Assembly: GCF_021155765.1 (NCBI RefSeq)
Contig: NC_060110.1
Span: 20,854,001 to 20,918,000 of the forward strand
Reading direction: 5' to 3'
Length of the DNA: 64,000 bases
Origin: Diprion similis
Taxonomy: Eukaryota > Arthropoda > Insecta > Hymenoptera > Diprionidae
In this document: positions 1-11,739 of the stretch, piece after piece
How positions within the stretch are numbered: the first letter of the stretch is position 1
Layout: the number at the start of each line of letters is the position of its first letter
Position numbers and translations under genes: made by a program
Notes under the pieces: generated by a model
What the model saw: only the letters and a program-made list of their open reading frames with translations
Told to the model about the DNA's origin: nothing
Databases searched by the model: none

Positions 1-193
1 AGTACACGTCGTACAATTGCATAATCGAGATTTTATCGACATCTTTGACTCGATATTTTTCATTCATTTCAAATATATCAATTTGAATCTGTTTCGAGTT
101 TCACCCAAGTTGAAAACTTCCTATTTACCTTGGTGTAAAATACAATCGTTATGAAAAAAAAAAGAAAAAAAAACAAACAAACAAATACAAAAT

Positions 194-604
194 TCAGAAT
201 ATTGCGTAACAGGATTGCAAAACGAATGTGATCTCACAAGCACGTTGGGCACGTGAGAGCAACATCACAAACAATCTATATGTATGTATATTTACATATA
301 GCATGTATATAAAATTGTTGAAGACTCGTTGCGCACACGTTTTCCTCGAATGAAAAGGGAGCGTTGGGGGGAGGGGGGGGGGGGGGGGGCAAGATGTAAA
401 AGGTGGGGCGATCGGGGCATAAAAAACATCTCGTAGATCCGTTCTCTCGCGATGGTCGGAGGCAAGGAGGCAGCCGCGGTCCATGCAGCCACCAAGAGCG
501 GCATCGAAGTCTCCCTTTCCGTCTGTCACAGGCAGCGGCGGCTTCTCTCCGTCTTCGTCTTTAGCCCCGCTACCGCGGGGCCCGCGCCCTTCCATCGGGC
601 CCAT
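194..604 (-). other. Uncertain 136-codon ORF in a GC-rich patch
   Basis: The patch around 450-720 is clearly more GC-rich than its surroundings. It is open on the minus strand from an ATG at 604 and partly open in two plus-strand frames. The minus reading begins with Gly/Arg/Asp/Glu-rich residues, then becomes proline-only across the poly-C tract at 366-389, and ends in AT-rich sequence with no domain. The C-terminal half is unlikely to be real coding. The first 60-70 codons could be a 5' exon of a gene lying off the left edge, or simply a CpG-rich promoter. I do not recognise it. Confidence 0.15.
366..389. repeat. Poly-G tract
   Basis: A run of G interrupted by a single A at 372. This is a simple repeat with G-quadruplex potential on the plus strand. 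Confidence 0.9.
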
Positions 605-2725
605 TTTACTACGTACGGTTCTCGGCCCTCGTACCCACGCCGAGCGGAGAACCGGGCTCGCAACTCACCGCGTATTCACGCACAAACAACAAGAGGCAGG
701 CGCGTAGGTACGATACATTATACGCACTGCCCAGTCTCTCGAAATGGAACAACGGTATTTGTGAAAGGTCATATAATATGGGCACTTATGTACGCTGTAT
801 AGGTGTATGCGCGAATCATCGTACATCCGTGTATCTCGACACTGGTACTCCACTTCAACGTTCAGCGTGTGTATTTTTAATTTAAATAACACGTGGTTTA
901 TTATCGTTGTTGTTTTTGTTGCTGTTTTTGTTCTTTTTCTGTTTGTTTTTTTTTTCTTGTTTTTCACGGTGTAGTGGATACAAGTTATTACTTATTATTG
1001 AAACCTCATGTACGTGTATGTATGACATATATACTCTACGATGTTATCTTGTATGTAACCGATCAAGTATCGTGTAAAAGATTATCCAAGAAATATATAT
1101 ATATATATCCTTAAGTTATAATTTAATTTAAGTTACGTCGATTTATGTATTATACACTGTTCTATATTATTATTATTATTATTATTAATATACGTTATAA
1201 GGAATCAGCTTTGTTATACGTAATCTTCGAGAGCACCGAGAGGAATTATCTAGCGATTACTTGGAGCGATGATTACGATGTTATATATTTTGTACATTTA
1301 ATCACTTTTTAGTTTCGTCGATGAAGGGAATGTCAAATGATTTTATCGAAGATAATTGAAAATAAATAAACATAGTACAGCAGAGATTATTGCATGTCTT
1401 CATTGGCGAATTTACGATTAGAACAATTACCGAGATCCGTAAGATTTGGATTTGGATTGAAAAAAAATAATAATTGAAAATACAACTGTACAATATATTT
1501 GATTCAACGAATTCTTACGAAACAATCAAAAGAAATTAAAAATATAAAGAAAAAGGATTTACAATGCCACATCCGTGGTGTTAAAACTGCAACAATGGGT
1601 ACAAATTAAAACTGATAATAATTCTTGATCCGTGCGACGTTTTTTGAATTGGATTTACCAATTTACTCAGAATCGTAACTGTTTTGTAAATAAATACACC
1701 GTGTTATTTTGTACTCATTGTTGCAATGAAAAAGACATTTACTTATAAAGCCGTGTTGAATTAGTCTCACTAGTCATTGAGCCGGGACAAATAAGCGCGT
1801 CGTTGTTATTTGTCAAGGAAATAAAAAGCGAGCATTCACGTGGCCGAAAAAAGTACGCGAGGAAAATGTACATCGTGCCGAATGACCGAAGAGTAGGTAT
1901 GATGTGTATACCTCCTTCACCTGACGATCGTGATGCGAATACGTAAATAAACCGACGAAAATACACCCGTAAAATACTTACGATTCAAAATTCTCCGAGC
2001 GTATTAAATTTACCGGACTGCACGGTCTTACTGCGTTCTCTCAGGAATATCAAAACGGTACAAATTTTGCGCGACGTATACGTTCCTCCTATCTCATTAT
2101 GTACAAGACTCTTCTTCGGTACAAGGGAACGGTTTAAAATTAAAGAGAATGAAAAAAAATCAATTAAAAAAAAAAAAACAAAAAAAAAACGACATCCTGA
2201 TCGTGTATATCATCTTCCTTATCTCGCACGATAAATATCCGAGAAGGTACGCTGCTCGTAATTTTGTATAGTAATATTGAGATCAGAACTGTTACCTGTC
2301 GATTAAAAAAAAATATATTTTCTATCAGACTAAATATTCGCTCCGTATCGACGTAACACTAACAATCATCAGACAGGAACGACAGGAAATTAAGCTATCC
2401 TTATCCTGACACACGCGACTTGTCATACTCCCTGAACATTTCTGATATCGATCCAACGAGTGATTGAAACGTTGTTGTTGTTATTATTATTATTAATATT
2501 ATTTTTAGTATTTTTTTTCTGGACCGAAGCAAGAATTTGCTGAAGGGCAAGACGAGTAAGATAACAGCGCGTACGTGGGTGACGTCTTTAGTTTATAATA
2601 TATGTATATATATATATTATATGTATAAGTTTCCGTTCGTTTTTTCTCTGATTTGTAAGTCTTTAATTCTTTAATTATATTATAATTATTATTATTATCG
2701 TTATTATTATTATTATTATAATAAT

Positions 2726-4902
2726 TTATACGGCGCCGTACTCTTCGCTCGAGGGTGAGTCGTTTCTCGGCGGGGGTCTCGGCACCCTGTGGTGATGACT
2801 GACGGGGGGCGGCCTCCTGGGGTGCGGCGGTGGATGGCTACCGTACGAGGTATCGTCGCCTTCCTCGCTGCTCGGTGATGGGGATGGTGCTCGGTCTTCT
2901 TGTTCCTGAAGAAGTTGTCGAAACTCCTGGATCGACTCGTTCAACGACCAAAGCTGGGAGAGCAGCGACAGGTCGAGTTGACGCAGGCCGAACTGTGTTT
3001 ATAAGAAAGAAAAAACAAAAAAGAAAAACACAATATCAACCAACTGACATTAATATTCATTACTTTGTACATACATTACTAAATTCTTATTTTATCAGGA
3101 GGCAAGTCTGTATAACTTTTACAATTCAGGTTTTGTGAGTGCGAATGATCGTTATGCCTGTAATAGTTTATTAGCTCGAGACCATCTTTTTTTTTTTTGA
3201 TAAACTGTCGGCCTTTACCTCATTCCTTTGATATTGGTACTTGGCCGCGGTGTTTTCGAGATTATGAAGCCGAAAAAGAAATATTCATGTAATAAAATTC
3301 TGTAGAGATATACGAACGAACGTGAATGCAATACGGTAAAAGACTCAAAGGAGACAACGTTATGCTTGCCGATGATATGGAAATCGGTTTGCGGTTGACC
3401 ATGGACTTTGAGCTTGTATACACTTGTTCGTCGGGCATGCCCGCCCGTACACGTTAGGAATTCGAGGAATCATTTTAAAGTCTCTTTATATATAGATTTC
3501 GAGTCCGCGACAGTCTGAGTTTATTACACCACGATGACAGTGTGCGTGTATTTGAAAAGTAAACTGCTACAACGATCTCTGCAGTTTACACTTGTGACTC
3601 GATCGTCGTTTTTGAATCATAAACATTTGTACTCTGAAATCATTACAAATTATATCGAATAATCAGCCTTGGAATCCAATTTCTCTGGCACCGTTGGATC
3701 GAGAGGTATGATAATCGTTCGACATTTGGGAATACCCGAATGTGAACGAGGATTTAAATTGAACCGTAATTCTGAAACCATCCGAACATACTAGACTACG
3801 ATCCCCTATAATTCCTACTGGGTGACAGTTTGCTGACGGCTATCGTGTAACAGAATCCGGTTGATCTAATAGAATCGCGTACAGCCCCCTCCGCAGCAAC
3901 TGTTGGGGTTTCATTTGATGAACGGAATAATTACGTTCACTGTCATTCTCACACCGGCGTTAATTCTATAAAGACTGATTCCGTGCAATATGAATTTGTT
4001 TATTGTTATATTCAAATATAGAATTCTGAAAACGTGCAGGAGGTCGAAGCCTCCTTCGACGCGGCTCCACATTTCCTGCGCAAACGTTTAGATTTCGTTG
4101 CATATGAAATTGACGGCCAGAAGGATTTTACACATTACATGCATAAGTTGAAAAGTAAAATCGTGACTCCGTATAACGCGCGTTTGGTTCTGTACACACC
4201 GCAGCAGCAAACTTCGAACGTATCCCGAGTTTATTTATCGTGGGAATATACCGCGAGGCCACGAATACCGTCTTGCGTACCAACTGCAGAGGTGTATGGG
4301 TATAAACGTGTGGCCGAATGAAAGGAAGAAGAGACGACGAGAGAAAGAGAGAAAAAGAGACCCAAGTGAAGCAGCGAGAGGCGCACCAGGAGTTTGTGGG
4401 CATAATATAAGACGAGGGAGGGTCACGCCTGAGGGAATGTGACGCCGTGGGAGTGGCACTCTCAGCGTTATGTGTTTCTGCTGCGTGTCTGGATTCTCTA
4501 TTATTTCGACCACCTCTCACATGTGTACGAGAACGAGCCGATCGTTGGATTCTAGGCTGATTTTTCAGGGCTCCAACAGCGTGACGGTCTGCATCCAATC
4601 ACAGGATCCTCTGTTCAAACTCAAAAACTCAAAAAGCGTTTTTCGTTAAAACATCGAAGAATAAAGCACACGGCTCGTACCATTTCTCTCCTAAGCTTTG
4701 CCAGCTGGGTATCGAGGGTGGTCAGTTGTCGACCCTGTGGTGACGGTCGACCCCCGACTCCTGGGGATGTCCTGGCGCCGCGTTGCGGCCTGCTAGAAGA
4801 CCTCGCGGGTGGCGGTGGCGGCTCGTTTCCGTCTCTGTTGGTGCTCAGGTTGAATCCGCTCAAGCTTCGTGGCAAGGGAGGCAGTCCTTGCAGAGTCGAC
4901 AT
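2726..4902 (-). CDS. Leucine-rich adaptor protein 1-like (LURAP1 family)
   Basis: Two coding exons, 4681-4902 (ATG at 4902) and 2726-2992, joined in phase 0 (donor ATG|GTACGA, acceptor ACACAG|TTC), give a 162-residue protein. The joined centre (residues about 60-100) is a leucine-rich amphipathic stretch: TTLDTQLAKLRREM runs into FGLRQLDLSLLSQLWSLNES and then IQEFRQLLQEQED. It matches the helical core of vertebrate LURAP1/LRAP35a, which continues from 'LR' into an ILQQLVTLNE-type segment. The flanks are proline- and serine-rich. Family knowledge: LURAP1 bridges the MRCK kinase to unconventional myosin MYO18A in actomyosin retrograde flow, and its C-terminus can engage the MYO18A PDZ domain. 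The hydrophobic C-terminus here (YGAV) could do the same, which is inference. Additional 5' UTR exons upstream of 4902 cannot be excluded. Confidence 0.75.
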
Positions 4903-5866
4903 GGCTATTTTTTCTTTTATACTGGAAGAAAACGATTTTTGGTCTTTGTAAACGTGGCGATAATATGTTTGGGTTTCTTTATACGTCAGGGTTTTGTCTT
5001 TATTTTATCTAGGTTATAAAATTATCACCGAATCGAAGATCTACGATTATTTCAACTCTAACTTGCAATGAAATCAGACTCTCTATTGATAGCCTATTTT
5101 TTTCCATACATTCTCACGATCGTCGATATCTCGGAATCAATATATACACGCGTTATCGCGTCTCGGATATTCACGTCACTGCTCAGTTTGAATTTCATAG
5201 TACAACAGAAATGAGTGCAGCAATTCTTTGAAACGTGGGTAGATAAGTATATGCTCTGTAATAATTCATAGGTATGCATATCGGCCGTGTATGTAAAACA
5301 ATGCGCTAAAATTTGCATTGAACTTTTAACCGTGAACGAATTGAACGCCCACTGATGCAGCTGCAGACAAGCGGTTTCATGCGACCTGTAAGATGACTTG
5401 CAAATATGCATTTATCGGTTTTTTGACAACAATGAAATTGTACTAGTACAAATGGAAAGGAATGTACGCGTGACTACTGCAGCAGGGAACCTAAGTCGTC
5501 GTTTTAAAAGTTTTCAGCAGCGTGTATTCGTGTATAAAAGCCACCACGTGGTATCGCCAGCATAATGCAAGGCCTTGAGTGTTTCCATTGTGTGGAAAAG
5601 TATCTCAATTTGCAGTATTCGAGTTACCGTTTTGCATTAAAAAAAAAAAAAAAAAAAAAAAGATCGCTGAATCGTTTCAGTCAACTTTTCAAAGTCTAAA
5701 AAAGTTTTTAAACTATTCAAATACTCCTGAGAATTGCAAATAAATTGGAGATATTAGAATAGTGAAGAAAATGCCTGGCAAAGGAGTCGGTTAATTTTTT
5801 CTTCCTAAATGTTTTCAAATTTGTTTTAAAAATAGAATATCTGATTTTCTGCAACGAGCCGTCGCG

Positions 5867-6112
5867 ATGGATAAAAATCCTTCGATTTACGCAGGAATTC
5901 TCGAGACCGCGGCAGCGTTTTTCGCCATTCCGAAAGTGGAAATCCGCCGATTCAACTTTACCGTTCGTTCGTTCAGCGAGGCAATTTGCTTCGCCGTCCA
6001 CGCACGGAACGATTTGCGGTTTGTCATCGAGCATGAATTTGTAGTTATTCACTGTTTTGCACTCGCTTGTGTCATTACTGTTGTTGTTATAAATTCGTTG
6101 CGGAATAAGTAG
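5867..6112 (+). other. Possible 81-codon ORF in a GC-richer island
   Basis: The ATG at 5867 opens a frame whose first 60 codons often end in G or C, unlike the flanks. The encoded peptide ends in a hydrophobic stretch (HCFALACVITVVVI) that could span a membrane. The opposite strand is also open (5717-6052), so the openness may reflect composition or a decayed mobile-element exon. I see no recognisable domain or splice context. Confidence 0.15.
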
Positions 6113-6412
6113 CTCCTAGCCATCATCAGAGCCACTGACACAATCCTGCTCGGAGCAGTGCATCGTATCTGCAAACCTCATCCGGCTGTTTCGTGGTGTA
6201 TGCATACACACATGTATATATATACATGCATGTAAATCCACACGCACAAACATCTTCATAAGAAAACAAACAACCAGTCTCAGAAAAGGCAGAAGAAAGA
6301 ACCGAAACGCAAAAAACCGCAAAAAGAAGGAGAAACGCTTAAGGCTTGTCGTCAGGCGTTGCATAACGTGATTGTAAATCAGTGACTCACAATCGGAATG
6401 ACCAAGGAAGCG

Positions 6413-6485
<73 letters not shown>
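6413..6485. repeat. TA dinucleotide microsatellite
   Basis: More than 30 consecutive TA units, with TATACA and TGTATAG at the edges. It is self-complementary, so it can form a cruciform and is likely to be length-polymorphic. Confidence 0.95.
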
Positions 6486-6593
6486 AGACATCAACATCGA
6501 GTCTTCAAATCTTAAACCCTCTGAAGCATGCTGACTTTTCCTTCTCGCAATAAGATCAGAATTGCTGGGAAAAAGAACCGTCGATTATAGTGT

Positions 6594-7538
6594 CTACCTA
6601 TTGAAATCAAAGGCGGTGATGATCATCTCCTCGTCTTCGTCGAAGTACCCAAACCCGTTGATCCCATCCTCCGTCGATTCGTTAAGAGCGACCCCTTCAT
6701 CGTTGACCTCGTCACCTGAGAGGGTGATCTTCGTGGATGAGTATCTAACCCCAGCCTCGAGCCAGTCCTCGTGTTTAATATTGACTCTTTCGTCGAAGGC
6801 GACGCGTCGTGATTCGGGCTGATCATCAACGACGACAACCGTCGCGCAGTCATCGCCGCTGGATATCGTGCTCGACGAAGACCTCCGTGGTTCTTCAACG
6901 ATCACCTCGCGCTTCTCCTCGGCAGTAATACCTTTATTAGCCACATTCAGTTCCGCAGTCTCCTTCACAGCCTCGTCCGCATCCTCCGGCCTCAATTCCT
7001 TTGATTCCGACTGCGGTACACGTACCTGCGGATTCTGTGCCTCGAATACCACGGCGCCATTGACGACTTGTATGTGCCTCTGGTTTTTGAACTTTGGCGC
7101 GGCACTCTTCTCGCTCTCGCTGCTGCTGCTGCTGCCGTTCCCGCTTCCGTTTCTCGGCACCTGGATCGGCGCGGGTCGCTTCAGAGGCTGCTGAATCGTT
7201 CCTCTCGATTGCCCGTCGCCCCTTACTCTCGTGGCAGGCGTTACTATCGCCTTACCGCCTCCGAGCCGCTGGAGGTTCTGGTCCCGCGGGTTCGACGCTC
7301 GTTCATCTCGTTGCTGACGATCGTCTTCCGCACTCCTGACCGAAGTCGGCGACGACGTCGCGGACTCGTAAACGACGGTCCTCCCAGCTCGCCATGGCTT
7401 CGTATCCGGCGGCGGCGGCGCTTGTCTAGTCGGACATGGAGGCCTCGGCGACCTCTTCAGCGCCTCAGCAACCACCTGACGACTCGGTCTAGGGGGTACG
7501 GGGGGTGGATGAGGCCTGAGGGTGGCGGCGAGTTGCAT
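6594..7538 (-). CDS. Proline-rich, acidic C-terminal protein, function unknown
   Basis: One open frame of 314 residues from ATG 7538 to TAG 6594. Residues 1-50 are rich in proline and basic residues, with PPPVPPRPSRQ and RQAPPPPDTKPW, which are class I/II-like SH3-binding motifs. The middle is Ser/Arg/Gln-rich and probably disordered (a poly-Ser run near residue 145). The C-terminal third is acidic and shows the most structured-looking segment (FDERVNIKHEDWLEAGVRYS, then a DEDEEMI tail ending FDFNR). The frame stays open upstream to 7652 without another ATG. A plausible acceptor (TTTTAACTTTTAG, near 7601) lies in that stretch, so an upstream exon could extend the N-terminus. High GC at third positions supports real coding. 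I do not recognise the family. It could be a cytoskeletal or signalling adaptor, which is inference from the SH3-type motifs only. Confidence 0.6.
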   Translation of the reverse strand: MQLAATLRPHPPPVPPRPSRQVVAEALKRSPRPPCPTRQAPPPPDTKPWRAGRTVVYESATSSPTSVRSAEDDRQQRDERASNPRDQNLQRLGGGKAIVTPATRVRGDGQSRGTIQQPLKRPAPIQVPRNGSGNGSSSSSESEKSAAPKFKNQRHIQVVNGAVVFEAQNPQVRVPQSESKELRPEDADEAVKETAELNVANKGITAEEKREVIVEEPRRSSSSTISSGDDCATVVVVDDQPESRRVAFDERVNIKHEDWLEAGVRYSSTKITLSGDEVNDEGVALNESTEDGINGFGYFDEDEEMIITAFDFNR

Positions 7539-8346
7539 TTCGCGTGCAGTTCTCTTTTCACTTCCGGATATATATATTGAAGCTCTCCTTTTCCTTGTTC
7601 TAAAAGTTAAAACCTTGGTGGCGGAGCTTCTCTTCTCACCAACGACGTTGCGTCACCTGGCCGTGAAGGCCGCTTGGAAAACCAGGGGAATTTCATAATC
7701 CTGAGGAAACTACATGATTCGCGTGTATAGATAATTTCCTCCTCTTATTCAAGCCAGTCTTTGCGCACCTTATAAGTTCCTACCGGTCACCGTCTCACCG
7801 CACACGCGAGTACAAGAAACGACCAACAAGCACAGTCTTCATTTCGCTCAAGATTCGATCACCAGCAAGATATATACCAACCGAGACTTCCCCAGGTACT
7901 GTATTTAACAAAGGATAAAACGCGACCGCGATTACTCGGCCGATTAGATAACCACAAGATAACGGTTTCTCCTGCAGCTGGCCGGAGATCCTGAGGCGAA
8001 AATATCTGAAAAAGTTCAACGAAGTTCGTTTCATACGATTCAAGAATCGCTGGAGAGCGGAATCCTCGTCTTCTTGCACAGTAATCGAGGCACGAAGAGG
8101 AAGCAAAAATAGCAACGATAACGATGACGATTCCGTACAAAAATGAAAATGACGGAAGAACCACTATCAATATTATTACGATATAGAGCGAGAAAACACG
8201 AAGTAGTTTCGAAGGAAAGAGAGGAAAATAATCGCGCCGCTGTTACCGGTTCCTCTTACACAGCACACACAGCGTCCTCGTAAGTGTTCGGTGCGACTGA
8301 GAGACCGCGACTGAGGGATCCGACATCCATCCTTCGAGGTTTTTCA

Positions 8347-8351
8347 GGGGG

Positions 8352-8382
<31 letters not shown>
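8347..8382. repeat. Poly-G run followed by GGA repeat
   Basis: Seventeen consecutive G residues followed by about six GGA/GAG units. It has G-quadruplex potential and lies upstream (minus orientation) of the proline-rich gene. Confidence 0.9.
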
Positions 8383-9802
8383 ATGGAGAGGAAGCGGGAG
8401 GGAGGCGAACCACGTGACTCCCGATCACGGTGTTAGGCGTCAGGTAGCTGCTCTGTGTTTCTCCGTTCCAACCATCGGCGCTGGCTTACTACCGAGCTTA
8501 TCCCACCATTAAATGCCGCGATTATGCCATGCTTGCGTTTCTGCGGCAATAAATACGCGATGCGTTATGGGGCACCTCCACCTCGACCATGTCCAGCTGG
8601 GGTCTTCGAAATGTGCTGGACGATCGGTAACTTCCCGCGATCGGGGCTCTGGAATTGGGATGTACGTATGGGGGGTGGGGGTCAGATGTAATCGAGGGGT
8701 CGGAATATCAATTTTTCAAACAACGGAAATTTCAATTCAAATTCAAATTTGAAATACAGAAAGACAAAGTGCGTTTATAGTACCTATGCAATCGTCGGAA
8801 TGAATATGAATGTATTATGCCAAGCCAAAATGTAAAGAATTGGTAAAATTCTGGCGATTCTACATGTTGATATTTCTCTGTACTTCGACTTTGTACAATT
8901 GCGATATTAGGTATATGGTATGGATTTTCACGTTCCGGAAAAATTTGGTGTTGTGACACGTCTCTTATGTAGCAATTCTACTTTTTTTTTACTCACACCC
9001 AAATATGGAGAGTAAAAAAATGGTGCGAAATTGAATGACTTGCGTTGCAGTCCCTTTATAAGTTGTGACTCATCAATGAAAACGTTTTGCTAAAGCTTTC
9101 GTCGCTGGCTGGCTTTGCAGTCAATGTTCCGTTTGTATGTGCAATTTTAATTGTTTATTTTTGTTTAGATTTTGATAACCTCTCATTGAAAATTGCCTGA
9201 AACGAATAAAATATTACGTTTCACTTTAACCATTTTTCTACATTATTTGCATTAGCTAAGAAGAACGCGTTGTGAACAGTAAACATTCACGATGAACTTT
9301 GAGGTTATGGCACCAACGATTCGAACAGAGAGAATATACAAGAATATTCATTAATGGGTTCCTGGTGGTTGATTATTTATTTATTTATTAATTTTTTTCA
9401 TCAAAAGTCAAACGAGCTTTCATTTTATGAAAATTTTTTGTGTCTATAATTATAACTATTGTTTGTTTCTCCTGTCAGTTGCGCTCGTCACTAACGTCGC
9501 TAGTCATTGGCACATAAAATTTGCTTGAAAAAGAAACTCGTTCCAGTTTAGATTCCAAAAAAATAGTAAGCCACTGGGAACATTACTATATAACTTATAT
9601 ATCAAAAAAATAAATAAACAAATTTGAAAAAAAAAAAATGTTTAATTATCATATTAGGGTATTCAATCTACAAATTTATATTTTTTACAGATTTAGTACT
9701 TTCATTGCGTTACGATGTACTTGTGTGAAAAAAAAACACAAGTTCAATATTTTATTCTTGTTTATGTTTAAACTTAATTCTCAATATATCTAACGCAACG
9801 TC

Positions 9803-9822
9803 AGCGCCGTCTAGCGGTCGCT
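9803..9822 (+). promoter_or_regulatory. CTCF-like motif (AGCGCCGTCTAGCGGTCGCT)
   Basis: The sequence fits the arthropod CTCF core (GCGCC-N-TCTAG-N-GG type) and sits alone in AT-rich DNA. Related matches occur at 18091 and 55878. Recognition is by eye only. Confidence 0.35.
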
Positions 9823-11558
9823 AAACTTTTCCATTGGGTATCGCTGCAAGTTATCGAGCTTCTACTATACACTTTGTGCTTGTTGTGTTTGAGGAGAGTG
9901 AGACTGATTCATGTACGGTGTGTGCACGTGTTTGTGACTACGAGCCTGCAATCTTACAGACTAGACTGCATAGAAATCGGCGCCGGAGCCGATGGAGTTA
10001 CGTAAACGCGCAATACCGATCATAACAATCGATCCAAGCGCATACAACACTAGTGTTATACGTATCTACATACATTGCTTTCCTTGAGCCTCAATTATCT
10101 CGATATTTACGCGTCTATCGCCTTGTTGCAATTTTATTTTATACACATAAACGTATAATACTTTGAAAAATCTTTTCTCTATAATATACTCACTTTTCTT
10201 TGTATTCTTTAGTTCGTTTTTTCTTTGGTAAAAAATTTAATGAAAATTCGTCGTGCTTGTTTATTCAATTCTGATACAATTATTATTGTATATACTGATT
10301 TTCTTTTATTGTTAACGTTTCTAGCAGCAGTAACGAACTAATTGAGTCGGCGATAAACCTTGTAGGTTGATAACCTACGATTACCGATCTTTTTTTATCG
10401 CGTGTAAGCGTACGGCATTGAAAATTTCTTATTGAACGGTATAATCGTCTTTATCCTGAAATGATTGGAAATCATTTTTTTAAAAATCGCTGTATCGCCA
10501 TACAACGCAAGTTATAACTAGTAAAATAAACCTAAAATTTCACAGCAACATAAAAATTTATCACGTGTCGCCCAATTCAATAATTTTTCTTAAAAGAATG
10601 ATATAATAGTGGAATATTAGTCGATTGCTGCCAATGTATATATATATAACGCTAATTTTGCAATTTGCAATGTAACCAAATGCAGACACAAAGAGGTGTC
10701 AGTTATCTTATTATACGTATAATGCCCGAGTACTTCGATTATACTCTGCAGAGCTGATGACTCGACGAGTAACTCTGCCAAGTCTCATTGTCAAATTGGT
10801 CCCTTTATCTTCAATACCAAAGTTATATACAAAACGAAATAACTGCATGATAAAAACTACATTTATTTTCCATTTAAAACTTTCAGAACTAAGAGGCACG
10901 TCTTCCAGTTGACGTGGAGGCTTAAAACTTTACACAGATTTTTCTTAACGATTTGGAACAGATCTGGGAGGCATTCAAATGAAAATTTTTCCGACTCCAA
11001 AATAAGAAACACCCGATACATGTACATATAACATAAAAATACATCTGGAGTAAAAATCGTGCCTGACTCAATTTCGCTTGTGGTCAGATAAGCTGCAGTC
11101 GAGGTCGAGGCTGACGATGAGTCAAATCGATCCCGTACTGTATTCGGTATTGGACTGATTGCGCCTTCCGGTTTAAGTTTTATTCAATCAAATTGACACC
11201 GTGAATTCACGATTTATTATTTCATCGAAATACATAACGTATTTTTATTATTACAGCCGTACGATTAATGAATCCCGGTCGATAATGTAAACTGAAATCA
11301 CTCGTGCGAAATGTACATCGTTATGAAAATTCAGGTACTTATGTTACATATTCAATTAGCTAACCCTGACTGTGGTAACTAAATTTAAGTTTATTGAAAT
11401 TAGTGCGTCATTGTATATTGAAATTAGTATGAAAGTCCTTGAATTTGCATAATCAGTTTTAAAAATTACTGAAACGATGTAAAGTAAATTTTACCATACC
11501 GTGTATGTAAATAACTTGTTAAAATTTTTCGTAAATTTATAATCGAAATTTTGAACAG

Positions 11559-11739
11559 TGTAGATACTAGTAAACCACAGGCCGGAACGAAAGTTGACTT
11601 ACAAGTAATTGACCATTTTAGGAATCTGTTCAACGTCATCGCGGAAAGTCAGGCTGTATCACTTTCGCATTTTTCTGCACGAGAAGTGAAATTGTACGGA
11701 CTAGGCATGCACTTCTGCTTGCAGGAAAACGGAGCTTAA
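11559..11739 (+). CDS. Orphan exon-like ORF, unidentified
   Basis: An acceptor-like GAACAG ends at 11558. It is followed by an open frame (VDTSKPQAGTKVDLQVIDHF...) of about 60 codons ending in QENGA and TAA at 11737-11739. The composition looks protein-like, with a helical, amphipathic central part (IDHFRNLFNVIAESQAVSLS), in the middle of AT-rich DNA where open frames are rare. The preceding base pattern implies a phase-2 upstream exon, which I could not find. It may be the last exon of an unrecognised small gene or a fragment of a processed pseudogene. Confidence 0.3.

Larger units (their letters stand above)
1..2725. other. Non-coding flank downstream of the LURAP1-like gene
   Basis: AT-rich sequence with homopolymer runs, ATT/TTA-rich stretches and small dinucleotide repeats. 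It lies 3' of the LURAP1-like gene on the minus strand and probably contains its 3' UTR. Short ORFs occur on both strands but none has a recognisable domain. The only compositionally distinct part is a GC-rich stretch around 450-720, described separately. Confidence 0.5.
4903..6593. other. Intergenic spacer with simple repeats
   Basis: AT-rich spacer between the LURAP1-like gene and the proline-rich gene. It contains a poly-A tract (about 5638-5661), a GC-richer island at about 5860-6050 open on both strands (see next entry) and a long TA repeat. No other gene is supported. Confidence 0.5.
7539..11558. other. Intergenic region
   Basis: The first kilobase (7540-8700) is GC-richer and probably holds the 5' region and promoter of the proline-rich gene. 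It includes a poly-G/GGA repeat. From 8700 to 11558 the sequence is AT-rich with short runs of A or T and no convincing exon. A CTCF-like motif at 9803 is listed separately. Confidence 0.45.

Noticed and set aside
4034-4321. 95-codon plus-strand ORF between the LURAP1-like exons
   Set aside because: It lies in the intron of the minus-strand gene, has no domain, and the opposite strand is equally open. Treated as chance.
6562-7580. Plus-strand ORFs opposite the proline-rich gene (up to 170 codons)
   Set aside because: They are shadows of the GC-rich minus-strand coding frame. Their Ser/Arg/Leu-rich content is the expected antisense of Pro/Glu/Ser codons.
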